A DNA stretch of 64,000 nucleotides from Hypericibacter terrae (lineage in GTDB: Bacteria > Pseudomonadota > Alphaproteobacteria > Dongiales > Dongiaceae), in NCBI RefSeq assembly GCF_008728855.1, contig NZ_CP042906.1, forward strand, positions 310,001 to 374,000. The letters run 5' to 3'. Position 1 is the stretch's first letter, and each line of letters begins with the position of its first letter. The position numbers and the translations under genes are program-made. The notes under the pieces are model-generated. The model did not search any database. It was not told the origin of the DNA and was given only the letters and a program-made list of their open reading frames with translations. Shown here piece after piece: positions 1 through 8,407 of the stretch.

Positions 1-1129
1 CCGCGAGCCGGGTCGCCAGATAGCAGGTGAAATCGTGGATCTCGCGCTCGAGCCAGCTGAGCCGCCCCGGCTTGGCGAGCGGCGCCTGCACGCCCTGGTA
101 GAGACCCTCGACCACGAAGCGGTCCTCGGCGTTCACCTTGTCGAAGAACGCCAGCAGCTCGGCTTTCTCCTTCTCGAGGTCGGGCAGGTTGGCGACGACC
201 TCGGGCGCCAGCGCCACGCCGAAGCGGACATGGACCTCGCCCAACGATTTGGGCCGGAGCGACAGGTACCAGAGATGATCGGGCGCCAGCACATACATAT
301 GCGCCGGAAATACCGAGGGCATGACGGTGGTGTAGCGGTGATGGCCTTCGAGACGCGTGTTCGAGGGATGCGCGCGGCCATAGCGCGCGGTCTCGTCCTT
401 GGTGAAGGTCTGGACCGTGAAATGGTCGTTGGGCTCGGTCGGGAAGCGCGTGTCCTCGATCGGCATCCAGGCGCCGACCGTCGCCCGATGGGCCACCGGG
501 AGGTGATAGCCCTCCATGAAGTTCTCGGTCAGCAGCTTCCAGTTGGTGTTCCAGACATGGTCCTGGAGCGCGACCGAGACATAGTTCTGCATCTGATAGG
601 GCGCGACCAGGGGCGCCAGCGACGCCAGCAGCTCGCCGACCGGCGGGGCCTGCTCGTTGAGCGTGACATAGACCCAGCCTTCCCAGACCTCGGTGCGGAT
701 CGCGGGCAGATGATGGCTGCGCGGCTCGAAGCCGGGAGTCTGCTTCATATGCGGCGCGCCCAGCAGCCTGCCGTCGAAATCGTAGGTCCAGGCATGATAG
801 GGGCAGACCAGCCGCTGGCAGCTGCCCTGGCCCTCGACCAGCCGCATCATCCGGTGCAGGCAGACATTGGAGAAGCCGCGGATGAGGCCGTCGCGCCCGC
901 GCATCACGAAGACCGGCTGGTCGTTGATCGAGAAGCTCAGATAATGGCCGGCGGCCGGCACATCGGCCGCGAGGCCGACGCAGAGCCATTCGCGGGCGAA
1001 GATTTCCTTCTTCTCGAGTTCATGGAACTCGGCGCTGCGATAGATCGCCGGCGGCATGGCTGTCGCCTGCTCGAGGCCACCTTCGGCCAATGTCCGGAGC
1101 CGCTCCAGCGTGGCGTCGAGCTCGGCCAT
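1..1129 (-). CDS. Rieske-type aromatic-ring-hydroxylating oxygenase, large subunit (3' part beyond window)
   Basis: The reading frame runs off the left edge, so only the first ~376 residues are present. The start ATG is preceded by a strong AGGGGAGAG ribosome-binding site. The Rieske [2Fe-2S] motif is complete: C90-x-H92, then 16 residues, then C109-x2-H112. The mononuclear iron site follows in the usual form, NWK followed by ENFMEGYH and LPVAH, giving the two histidines of the 2-His-1-carboxylate triad. In this family electrons from a separate reductase pass through the Rieske cluster to the iron, which hydroxylates or demethylates a small substrate. Neither reductase nor small subunit is visible here, and substrate cannot be predicted; choline, carnitine and aromatic-acid enzymes share this layout. 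Confidence 0.9.
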   Translation of the reverse strand, partial: MAELDATLERLRTLAEGGLEQATAMPPAIYRSAEFHELEKKEIFAREWLCVGLAADVPAAGHYLSFSINDQPVFVMRGRDGLIRGFSNVCLHRMMRLVEGQGSCQRLVCPYHAWTYDFDGRLLGAPHMKQTPGFEPRSHHLPAIRTEVWEGWVYVTLNEQAPPVGELLASLAPLVAPYQMQNYVSVALQDHVWNTNWKLLTENFMEGYHLPVAHRATVGAWMPIEDTRFPTEPNDHFTVQTFTKDETARYGRAHPSNTRLEGHHRYTTVMPSVFPAHMYVLAPDHLWYLSLRPKSLGEVHVRFGVALAPEVVANLPDLEKEKAELLAFFDKVNAEDRFVVEGLYQGVQAPLAKPGRLSWLEREIHDFTCYLATRLA

Positions 1130-1245
1130 GTCTCTCCCCTGTCCCGCCGATTGTCCGCTTCCCGGGCCGGGACTGCGCCATGATTCGGACTTGCGCCGTC
1201 CGGCGTCAAGCCCGGCTCGGGCGCAGACGGGGGCGGGCGCGCCTC

Positions 1246-1827
1246 CTAGCGCTTCCCGCCATCCTGCAGGTGATGTTTGCCGATCGGCGTCACCAGGCTC
1301 GCCTGCGGGCCTTTCTCGCCTTCCTTGTCCTGGACAATGACGCGCACCTCGTCGCCGACGGCGAGCTTATCGAAGCTGTTGCCCGCGGCGTTCTTGTGGA
1401 AATAGACCTCCTGGCCGTCGGACATCTGCACGAAGCCATAGCCTTCCTGAAGCATCAGCTTGGCGACACGGCCATGATCGGGCACGGCGTGGGTCTTGAC
1501 CCGGTCGCTGCGCCGCCGCGCATGGTCTTCGACCCGCCGGGTCAAGGCGTCGAAGGCGTCGCGGATCGCGACATAGACGTCCTCATGCGCGTGATCCTGC
1601 TTGTGCTCGTGATTGACCATGATGTCCTGGCCGGGAACCGCGAGATGAAGGCGCACATTATAGAGCTTACCCTTGTGTTGGTGGCGATGGCGCGCCTCGA
1701 CCACGGCCTTCAGGGAGATCGCGCGATCGAAGAAATGCTCGAGCGTCGCCGCTTTTTCGCGAATGCGCGCCTCGATGGCCGGGGAGGGGTCGATGTCGCG
1801 AAAGCTGATATCGATCGGAATGGACAT
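1246..1827 (-). CDS. Ribosome hibernation promoting factor (HPF/RaiA) fused to a cold-shock domain
   Basis: A 193-residue protein with two domains. Residues ~1-105 match the HPF/sigma-54 modulation fold, which binds the 30S decoding centre and silences ribosomes in stationary phase. Residues ~128-190 are a cold-shock (OB-fold) domain with RNP-like motifs GYGFV and VYFH. The frame is open further upstream, but the ATG chosen has a GAGG ribosome-binding site seven bases ahead and starts exactly where the HPF fold begins (MSIPIDISF). It diverges from the acyl-ACP synthetase gene across 136 bp. The fusion probably couples ribosome inactivation to RNA binding; that role is inferred from the domains. 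Confidence 0.88.
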   Translation of the reverse strand: MSIPIDISFRDIDPSPAIEARIREKAATLEHFFDRAISLKAVVEARHRHQHKGKLYNVRLHLAVPGQDIMVNHEHKQDHAHEDVYVAIRDAFDALTRRVEDHARRRSDRVKTHAVPDHGRVAKLMLQEGYGFVQMSDGQEVYFHKNAAGNSFDKLAVGDEVRVIVQDKEGEKGPQASLVTPIGKHHLQDGGKR

Positions 1828-1913
1828 TGGGAACCTCTTCTGAAGGCTCCAGACTGGCCCGATCCCTCGGGTTTGGCCTTGATTCAGATCATACGCTTCG
1901 GAAACGATCATGC

Positions 1914-1923
1914 CGTCATGACG
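1914..1923. promoter_or_regulatory. Perfect 10-bp palindrome in divergent promoter region
   Basis: CGTCATGACG is fully self-complementary and lies between the divergent hibernation-factor and acyl-ACP synthetase genes. It could be an operator half-site pair; a palindrome this short also arises by chance. Confidence 0.25.
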
Positions 1924-1963
1924 ATCCGGGGGCGGGCGGCGCTCCCCAAGAAGGATTGGCGCC

Positions 1964-4609
1964 ATGGGCGAACTGAGGACGCTGCCGGACCTGTTCGACC
2001 GATGGGATCGGCTGGGCGACCGTCCGGCGGTCAGTGTCGACCGCGAGACCGGCGCCGAGACCTGGTCCTACAAGACGCTCGCGGACCACGCCCGGCGGCT
2101 GGCCCACGGATTGATCGCCGAGAGGGTCCAGCCCGAAGAGCCGGTCGCGATCCTGGCCCCGAACCGGGCCGAATGGATCGTGGCCTATTTCGGCATCGTG
2201 GCCGCCGGCGCCACGGCCTTGCCGCTCGATGTCCTGTCGAAAGACGCCGAGGTCGGCGCGATGCTCGGGAGGGCCGGCTGCCACAGGCTCTTCACGACCC
2301 GCGAAAGACTGTCGCGACTGTCATTGGCTGAAGCGGAGAGCGCCGTCTATCTCTTCGACAGCGAAGAGCCCGAGGCGGTTGGCGAGCGTGCGAAGGCGCG
2401 GAACTGGCGCTCGCTCCTGACCGAACCCAAGGGCACACTACCGACGATCCCACCCGATCGGCGCGCCTCTCTCCTCTTTACCTCAGGCACCACCGGCACA
2501 CCCAAGGCTGTGCCGCTGACCCACGCCAATTTCATCGCCAATCTGGAGAGCCTGCTGGCGGCGCGGATCGTCGCTGCCGGCGATCCCGTCCTGCTGCCCC
2601 TGCCGCTGCACCATGCCTATCCCTTCACCGTCGGCATGCTGGGAGCGCTGGCGAGCGGGGCGATGCTCATCTTCCCAGCCGGGTTGACCGGACCCCAGAT
2701 CCTCCATGCCGTTCGCGTTGGGCATGCCGCGGTCATCATCGGCGTTCCAGGGCTGTATGCGGCGCTCTTGAGCGGTATTGAAGCCCGTGTCGCGCGCCAG
2801 GGGGGGCCGACGGCGTGGCTGTTTTGGCGCCTCTTGCGGCTTTCCATCTGGCTCCGTCGGCATTTTCATCTGCGCCTCGGGCGGGTTTTGTTTCACCGTC
2901 TTCATGCCGAGTTTGGCGGCGCATTGCGGGCATTGAGCTCCGGCGGCGCGAAACTCGATCTGAAAGTCGCGTGGCGGTTGGAAGGGCTGGGCTGGCAGGT
3001 TCTGACCGGCTACGGCCTGACCGAGACCTCGCCGATCCTGACCTTCAATCCGCCGGGCAAGGCGCGGCTCGAGACGGAGGGCCTGCCCGTTCTGGGCGTC
3101 GAGCTGCGTGCCGACGGGGGATCGGAGCTCGCCCCCGCCCCCATTCTGGCGCGTGGCGCCAGCATCTTCTCCGGCTATCTCGGAGACCCCGCGGCGAACG
3201 CCGCCGCCTTTGCCGAACCGGGATGGTTTCGAACGGGGGATCTCGGATTTGTCGACATCGCCGGTTATCTGCATGTCGTGGGCCGGGCCAACGAGACCCT
3301 CACGCTGCCGAGCGGCAAGAAGGTGTTTCCCGACGATATCGAGGCCGCCTACGCCGCGATGCCGTTCGTCAAGGAAATGGCGGTGCTGCTCGCCGACAAC
3401 GCGCTGGTCGCGTTGGTGGTGCCGGAGCCCGACGCCATCCGTGAGCGGGGAGCGGCAAGGGTCGAAGGGTTGTTGCGCGAGGAGATCGAACGGCGGGCCG
3501 CGTTGCTGAAGCCGCAGGAGCGGGTCGTGGGCTATGCCTTCACGCTGGAAGCTTTGCCTCGCACCCATCTGGGAAAGCTCAAGCGCCATCAATTGGTGGC
3601 CCACTACGCGCATGCCAAGGCGGGCGTGACGGAGGGCGAGCCCGAGCCGCTCTCGCTCGAAGACCGCCAGCTTCTCGAAAGCGCTTCGTCGCGTCCGGTG
3701 TGGGACTGGCTCCTGGCGCGCTATCCTGGCTATCGCCTGACGCCGGGTACCAGCCCGCAACTCGATCTCGGCATCGATTCCCTGCAATGGATCGAGCTCA
3801 CGGCGGAGATCGAGGGCCGCTTCCGGGTGCGGCTCGACGAAGCGGCGATCGCGCGCGCACTGACATTGCGCGACCTCTTGCGGGAGATTGCGCGGGCGCC
3901 CGCGTCATCCGGTGGCGATTCCGCGGTTGCGGGTGCCGCCGATGCCCCAGCGGAGCTCGCCGCCGAACCGACATTCTTCTGGCGCTGCCTCGGCTTCGCC
4001 CTCTATGTCGGGCTGAGCCTCCTGATCCGGACCCTGTTCCGCCTCGATGTGCAGGGTCGCGACAACGTCCCCGCCGACGGGCCGGTCCTTCTGACTCCAA
4101 ATCATGCCAGCTATCTCGATCCGCTGGTGCTCGCGGCGGCCTTCGGCTTTGCGGATCTGCGCCGAACCTACTGGGCCGGGTGGGCCGCCTTGCTCTTCTC
4201 CACCCCGATGATGCGGGCGATCAGCCGCGCCGGGAATGTGCTGCCCGTCGATCCGGATCGTGAGCCGGCGCGCGCCCTGGCGATGGGCGTGGCCGTGCTG
4301 AACCGGGGCCGCCGCTTGGTCTGGTTCCCGGAAGGACGTCTCTCTCCCACTGGGGAGATCAGTCCCTTCCTGCACGGTGTCGGCCTGTTGCTGCAGAAGA
4401 CCGGCGCGCGCGCGGTGCCCGTCCGGCTGGTCGGGACGTTCGAGGCGCTGCCGCGAAACCGACGCTGGCCCAGGCCTGGCCGATTGCGCGTGATCTTCGG
4501 CGCCGCGACGACGGCCGAGGCGCTGGCTGCCCGCGGCGAAGGCAAGGACGAGATCGCAAGGATCGCCCAGGCCTTGCATGATTCGGTCGCGGCGTTGCCG
4601 GCGGATTGA
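1964..4609 (+). CDS. Three-domain acyl-activating enzyme: AMP-dependent synthetase + acyl carrier domain + PlsC acyltransferase
   Basis: An 881-residue fusion. Residues ~1-560 are an adenylate-forming synthetase with the P-loop FTSGTTGTPK near 170, the GYGLTETSP motif and the hinge region GWFRTGDLG. Residues ~565-640 look like an acyl carrier protein, with the phosphopantetheine serine in LGIDSLQ near 605. Residues ~670-880 are a PlsC/LPLAT acyltransferase with the NHASYLD (H-x4-D) motif near 712 and FPEGRLSPTG. By analogy with bacterial Aas, the protein would activate a fatty acid with ATP, hold it on its own carrier domain and transfer it to a lysophospholipid at the inner membrane. Aas itself lacks an ACP domain, so the internal carrier is notable. 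A short hydrophobic stretch precedes PlsC. Confidence 0.85.
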   Translation: MGELRTLPDLFDRWDRLGDRPAVSVDRETGAETWSYKTLADHARRLAHGLIAERVQPEEPVAILAPNRAEWIVAYFGIVAAGATALPLDVLSKDAEVGAMLGRAGCHRLFTTRERLSRLSLAEAESAVYLFDSEEPEAVGERAKARNWRSLLTEPKGTLPTIPPDRRASLLFTSGTTGTPKAVPLTHANFIANLESLLAARIVAAGDPVLLPLPLHHAYPFTVGMLGALASGAMLIFPAGLTGPQILHAVRVGHAAVIIGVPGLYAALLSGIEARVARQGGPTAWLFWRLLRLSIWLRRHFHLRLGRVLFHRLHAEFGGALRALSSGGAKLDLKVAWRLEGLGWQVLTGYGLTETSPILTFNPPGKARLETEGLPVLGVELRADGGSELAPAPILARGASIFSGYLGDPAANAAAFAEPGWFRTGDLGFVDIAGYLHVVGRANETLTLPSGKKVFPDDIEAAYAAMPFVKEMAVLLADNALVALVVPEPDAIRERGAARVEGLLREEIERRAALLKPQERVVGYAFTLEALPRTHLGKLKRHQLVAHYAHAKAGVTEGEPEPLSLEDRQLLESASSRPVWDWLLARYPGYRLTPGTSPQLDLGIDSLQWIELTAEIEGRFRVRLDEAAIARALTLRDLLREIARAPASSGGDSAVAGAADAPAELAAEPTFFWRCLGFALYVGLSLLIRTLFRLDVQGRDNVPADGPVLLTPNHASYLDPLVLAAAFGFADLRRTYWAGWAALLFSTPMMRAISRAGNVLPVDPDREPARALAMGVAVLNRGRRLVWFPEGRLSPTGEISPFLHGVGLLLQKTGARAVPVRLVGTFEALPRNRRWPRPGRLRVIFGAATTAEALAARGEGKDEIARIAQALHDSVAALPAD

Positions 4610-4672
4610 TCCGTACCGCAGGTCGTGCTGCAACGAACGTCTGGGCTCGAGGCCAGAGCAGGCTCGCGGATG

Positions 4673-5311
4673 TTAGCCCGTGCCGACGGCCCGCAGGAAT
4701 CTGTCGATGTTCTCCTGGCGGGGCTCTTGCCCGGTGAAACTCTTCAGGTAGGGAGCCAGATAGGTGTGCCGCTGCCGCAACGACTCCTCGACCCCCAGCG
4801 CGTAATAGCCGATCTGCGTAAAATAGAGCACGCGGGCGCGAATGAAGGCTTCAGAACCCTCATAGCCGTGCCGAAGGAAGAGCCCGGTGACGGCCTCGAC
4901 CCGTTTCTCATCGGCCTTCTGAACGACTTTGCGGACTGGCTTCGAGCGGCGGGCCCAGTCGCGGATCGCCGAATCGAGCCGCGGGTCGAAGAGCTTGTCA
5001 TTGGCCCAGCATTCGAAAATATTCAGGACGCCCTGATCGATCGATTGGGATGGCCTATGCGTCCGTTCGATGATCGATCGCGTGTTCTTCTCCTGCCAAT
5101 GCCGCAGAAGCTCGTTCAACAGATCTTCCCGGCGCTTGAAGTACCAATAGAAACTCGAACGCGACACCGAAAGCTTCTTCGCCAGCGGCAGAATCCTGAC
5201 CTGCTCCACACCATCGGCAATCAGGCTGCGGAGTGCCGCCTGGATCCAATCCTCGCGGCTCGCCTTGGTCTGCGGATAATGGCTCGTCGCGGCTGATGGC
5301 GCAGGCTTCAC
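4673..5311 (-). CDS. TetR/AcrR-family transcriptional regulator
   Basis: A 212-residue regulator. The N-terminal helix-turn-helix is in the segment VRILPLAKKLSVSRSSFYWYF, a standard TetR recognition helix; the C-terminal two thirds is helical and would be the ligand-binding/dimer domain. The frame is open upstream to a TTG, but I place the start at a GTG with a GGGAGGAG ribosome-binding site ten bases ahead. It converges with the acyl-ACP synthetase gene (63-bp gap), so control of that lipid gene is possible but unproven. The inducer is unknown. Confidence 0.85.
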   Translation of the reverse strand: MKPAPSAATSHYPQTKASREDWIQAALRSLIADGVEQVRILPLAKKLSVSRSSFYWYFKRREDLLNELLRHWQEKNTRSIIERTHRPSQSIDQGVLNIFECWANDKLFDPRLDSAIRDWARRSKPVRKVVQKADEKRVEAVTGLFLRHGYEGSEAFIRARVLYFTQIGYYALGVEESLRQRHTYLAPYLKSFTGQEPRQENIDRFLRAVGTG

Positions 5312-5474
5312 CGAATGCGCTCCTCCCACCGGTCGACAGGTCGGGTCGAAAGCCGCGTCGACGGCTTCCCCCAGGCATGCGCCGGCGATTCTCGCACCGC
5401 TATACAAGGGTGTCTAGATATTCAACGGGACCTGCGGGACCGGAGGGGTCGGCGATGCTCGCCGCCTGTCACGA

Positions 5475-6647
5475 TCAGCGCACGCAGCCGCGGCCCTCGA
5501 CCGGCCAGTACTCGACGCCGCCGGCTTCGTCGATCGCGACAAAACGGTCTGTCAGATTGGCGACCGGGCAGGAGTGGTTCGGGACGATCCGCAAGCGGGA
5601 TCCGATCTTGAGATCGCGGCCCTCATGCTCGACGAAGCCATGCTCCTCGGAAAGCCGCGCCAGCGTCATCGCCGGCGCATCGGGTTCCTCCAGCGTGAAC
5701 ACGGCACCGAAGCCGCGCACGCTGTCGGAACCGTGAGGACCTCGATCCGAGCTCATCACCTTCGAGCCCGCATCGACGATCGCGTAGCGGTCGTTGCGGC
5801 TGACGACGGTGACGATCACGCTCAGGGAAACCTGCGCGGGACGCGCCACGCCAAGCCCGACCTGGGTCATGTCCATGAACACGTAATTGCCGGGCCGCGC
5901 CTCGCTCAGGCCCTCGAATCCGTCATTGAGGAGCACGGTGGGCGTGCTGCCGACCGAGATCGCCGGCACCTCGAGTCCGGCCTGGCGGAGGCTCTCGGCA
6001 AAACCGACCATCAGATCGCGTTCCTGACGCGCGACCAGGCGCACGCCCTCGGGCGTACCCGCGGCATAGGCATGGCCGGCATGGGAGAGGAGGCCGGCAA
6101 ACCGCAGCCCCGCGGTGCGGCCCACCGACAAGGCGAGATCGCGCGAGGCCGGGAGCGCCGGGTCGACGCCGCAGCGATGCAGCCCGACATCCACCTTGAG
6201 GAAGACCGGCAGACGGTGCGACTGCGCCCGGGCCTCGGCCGACAGGGCCGCGATGCCATCGGCGCTGTCGGCGACGACCCGAAGATCGGTCCCTTTGATC
6301 TTCGCGGCGCGGATCAGGCGGCTGATCTTGGCGCGATCGACCAGCGGGTAGGCGACCGTGACCGAGGGGATGCCGGCCTCGATGAAGACGAGGGCCTCGT
6401 CGGTCTTGGACGCAGTGATGCCGGCGGCGCCGGCCTCCATCTGCAGCTTGGCGATGGCGGGCGACTTGTGCGTCTTGATGTGCGGGCGCAACGCCACCTT
6501 GTGCTGGCGGGCGATCGCGGCCCCCAGGGCGATGTTGGCCTCGAGGATCGTCCGGTCGATCACGACCGCCGGCGTTTCCAACGCGGCGAGCGCGGTTTCG
6601 CGGTGTCCCCGGGGCGTGGCGCACAGGATGTTCTGGCTCGTGCTCAT
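5475..6647 (-). CDS. D-serine dehydratase / D-threonine aldolase-like PLP and metal enzyme
   Basis: A 390-residue protein of the alanine-racemase-like fold III class. The PLP lysine is K58 in RPHIKTHKSP, the signature of D-threonine aldolase and eukaryotic-type D-serine dehydratase. The C-terminal metal site reads NHSC (H358, C360); the H-x-C form is that of zinc-dependent D-serine dehydratases, whereas D-threonine aldolases usually have H-x-D. The expected reaction is cleavage or deamination of a beta-hydroxy-D-amino acid. The gene diverges from the peptide-type ABC importer, suggesting it degrades something that importer brings in. An upstream extension is open, but it is basic and low-complexity and I reject it. 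Confidence 0.87.
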   Translation of the reverse strand: MSTSQNILCATPRGHRETALAALETPAVVIDRTILEANIALGAAIARQHKVALRPHIKTHKSPAIAKLQMEAGAAGITASKTDEALVFIEAGIPSVTVAYPLVDRAKISRLIRAAKIKGTDLRVVADSADGIAALSAEARAQSHRLPVFLKVDVGLHRCGVDPALPASRDLALSVGRTAGLRFAGLLSHAGHAYAAGTPEGVRLVARQERDLMVGFAESLRQAGLEVPAISVGSTPTVLLNDGFEGLSEARPGNYVFMDMTQVGLGVARPAQVSLSVIVTVVSRNDRYAIVDAGSKVMSSDRGPHGSDSVRGFGAVFTLEEPDAPAMTLARLSEEHGFVEHEGRDLKIGSRLRIVPNHSCPVANLTDRFVAIDEAGGVEYWPVEGRGCVR

Positions 6648-6686
6648 GGTTCGGGTTTTATAGCGCACCGCTGCTTTTTTCTCATA

Positions 6687-6700
6687 GGAAATGTTTTTCC
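6687..6700. promoter_or_regulatory. Inverted repeat GGAAA-N4-TTTCC in divergent promoter
   Basis: A short dyad lies immediately ahead of a candidate -35 box in the 145-bp region between the lyase and importer genes. It is placed where a repressor or activator would act on both. The HTH/cupin regulator at the end of the importer operon is one candidate ligand. Confidence 0.3.
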
Positions 6701-6701
6701 A

Positions 6702-6730
6702 TTGACAGAACAGGCGCCAATGCCTGGGAT
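6702..6730 (+). promoter_or_regulatory. Candidate sigma-70 promoter for the ABC importer operon
   Basis: A consensus TTGACA (6702-6707) is followed, after 17 bases, by TGGGAT (6725-6730), a weak -10 that matches TATAAT at three positions. It lies 63 bp ahead of the binding-protein start codon. Confidence 0.4.
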
Positions 6731-6792
6731 GAAAGATCAGCCGGCCCGGGATGGAATGGGCGGTTGCAACGAAAAAGCCTAGGGAGGACAGC

Positions 6793-8346
6793 ATGCTGAA
6801 ACTCGGAAAACGATCGACGGGCGTGGCCTTGGCCACGCTGGCTCTCGCCGCGCTGATCGGTGCGGCCTCGGCCTCGGCCGATGACGTCAAGCGCGGCGGC
6901 ACCTTGACCGTGGCGCGTCCGGACGAGCCCCTGACGCTCGATCCGTTCATTCCTTCGGACAATGGCTCGATCTATGCGATCGCACAGATCTGCGAGCCGC
7001 TGGTGGCGGCGGACAAGACCGGGCAAGGGCTCGAGCCGGGCCTCGCGGAATCCTGGACCGTATCGGCCGACGGGCTCTCCTATGTCTTCAAGCTGCGTCC
7101 GGGCCTCAAATTCAACGACGGCACACTGGTCACGGTCGAGGACGCGGTGTTCTCCCTGAAGCGGGTGGCCGATCCGGCCGCCGCCTATGGGTTCGCCTTC
7201 GAGACCGTCTCATCGATCGAGAAGACGGACGACAGCCATCTGACCGTCACGCTCAAATCGCCTAATGCGGCCCTGCTCTCGGCGATGTCGCTGTTCTCCG
7301 CCTCGGTCGTCTCCAAGGCGGCTTACGAGAAGGATGCGACGGCCTTCGGCCTGGCGCCGGTCTGCGCCGGGCCCTTCAAGGTGAAGAGCTATGAGCGCGG
7401 CAGCCAGATCGTGCTGGTGCCCAACGAGTATTACTGGCGCCAGGGGACGGACGGAAAGCCGATGCCTTATCTGGACCAGGTCGTGCTGAAATATGTGCCG
7501 GAAAGCAATTCGCGCGTGCTGGGCCTGCGCAACGGCGATTTCGACGCGATTCTCGCCGTGCCCCTGAACCAGGCCGCCTCGGTCAAGGCGGTCGATGGCG
7601 TGACCCTCGAGGTGGCACCCTCCTACCGGCTCGACTATGTCTATCTCAATCACGCCCAGAAGCCGATCGACGACAAGCGAATCCGCCTCGCCCTGAACTA
7701 CGCGGCCAACCGCGACGCGATCATGAAGGCGGTCTATTTCGGCTATGGCGAGATCGCCAATTCCTTCATGCCGAAGGTCAATTACTGGTCGGACAAGGTC
7801 CAGCTCATTCCCTACGATCTGGAGAAGGCCAAGGCACTGGTGAAAGAGGCCGGCTATGACGGGACCCCGATCCATCTGATGGTCGATACCGGCAATGCGC
7901 CCTCGCGCCAGATCGCGACGATCCTGCAGCAGGGCTGGACCCAGGCGGGGCTCAAGGTGGACATCGTCGAATATGACGTCGGCACCGCCTTCAGCATGAC
8001 GCAGAAGGGCGACTACCAGGCCTATGTGAGCTACATCACCAGCGACATCAACGACAGCGACGAGCTGGCCACGCTCGAGGCGGACGGCACCGGTTCGACC
8101 GAGGCCTTCTTCTCGCGCTACAAGAACGACGAGGTGGTGAAGCTCCTGTCCGATGCCCGCCATACCAACGACAGCGCCAAGCGGGCCGAGCTCTATGCCA
8201 AGATCCAGGACATCGTCTATCACGACGGCTATAGCGTGCCGCTGAACTTCCTGCCCTATGTCAATGCCTATCAGAACAAGGTGCAGAATTGGGCCAATAT
8301 CGCGGTCGGCTGGTGGTGGCTGCGGGAAGTCTGGCTGAAGTCGTAA
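6793..8346 (+). CDS. ABC transporter substrate-binding protein, peptide/nickel/opine family (SBP_bac_5)
   Basis: A 517-residue protein. The start ATG has an AGGGAGGA ribosome-binding site six bases upstream. Residues 1-25 are a Sec signal peptide ending in ASAD; no lipobox cysteine is seen, so it should be free in the periplasm. The mature protein begins with the family hallmark RGGTLTVARPDEP...LDPF and has the conserved LAESWTVSADGLSYVFKLR block. It would capture a di/oligopeptide or similar solute and deliver it to the two permeases just downstream. It is the first gene of a seven-gene plus-strand run. Confidence 0.92.
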   Translation: MLKLGKRSTGVALATLALAALIGAASASADDVKRGGTLTVARPDEPLTLDPFIPSDNGSIYAIAQICEPLVAADKTGQGLEPGLAESWTVSADGLSYVFKLRPGLKFNDGTLVTVEDAVFSLKRVADPAAAYGFAFETVSSIEKTDDSHLTVTLKSPNAALLSAMSLFSASVVSKAAYEKDATAFGLAPVCAGPFKVKSYERGSQIVLVPNEYYWRQGTDGKPMPYLDQVVLKYVPESNSRVLGLRNGDFDAILAVPLNQAASVKAVDGVTLEVAPSYRLDYVYLNHAQKPIDDKRIRLALNYAANRDAIMKAVYFGYGEIANSFMPKVNYWSDKVQLIPYDLEKAKALVKEAGYDGTPIHLMVDTGNAPSRQIATILQQGWTQAGLKVDIVEYDVGTAFSMTQKGDYQAYVSYITSDINDSDELATLEADGTGSTEAFFSRYKNDEVVKLLSDARHTNDSAKRAELYAKIQDIVYHDGYSVPLNFLPYVNAYQNKVQNWANIAVGWWWLREVWLKS

Positions 8347-8367
8347 CCGGCGCTTCGGACGACGCTG

Positions 8368-8391
8368 CTCCCGGGCCCGGTGGTCCGGGGG
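8368..8391 (+). other. GC-rich stem-loop between binding-protein and permease genes
   Basis: CTCCCGG pairs with CCGGGGG (one G-U pair) around a 10-base loop in the 61-bp gap after the binding-protein gene. There is no T-run, so it is not a classic terminator. In many importer operons a stem here stabilises the upstream message or attenuates readthrough, giving excess binding protein. Confidence 0.35.
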
Positions 8392-8407
8392 CGGCCGTTT
8401 CATTGCG

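Noticed and set aside
4640-4657. Short dyad TCTGG-N8-CCAGA between convergent genes, possible terminator
   Set aside because: Only five base pairs and no T-run on either strand.
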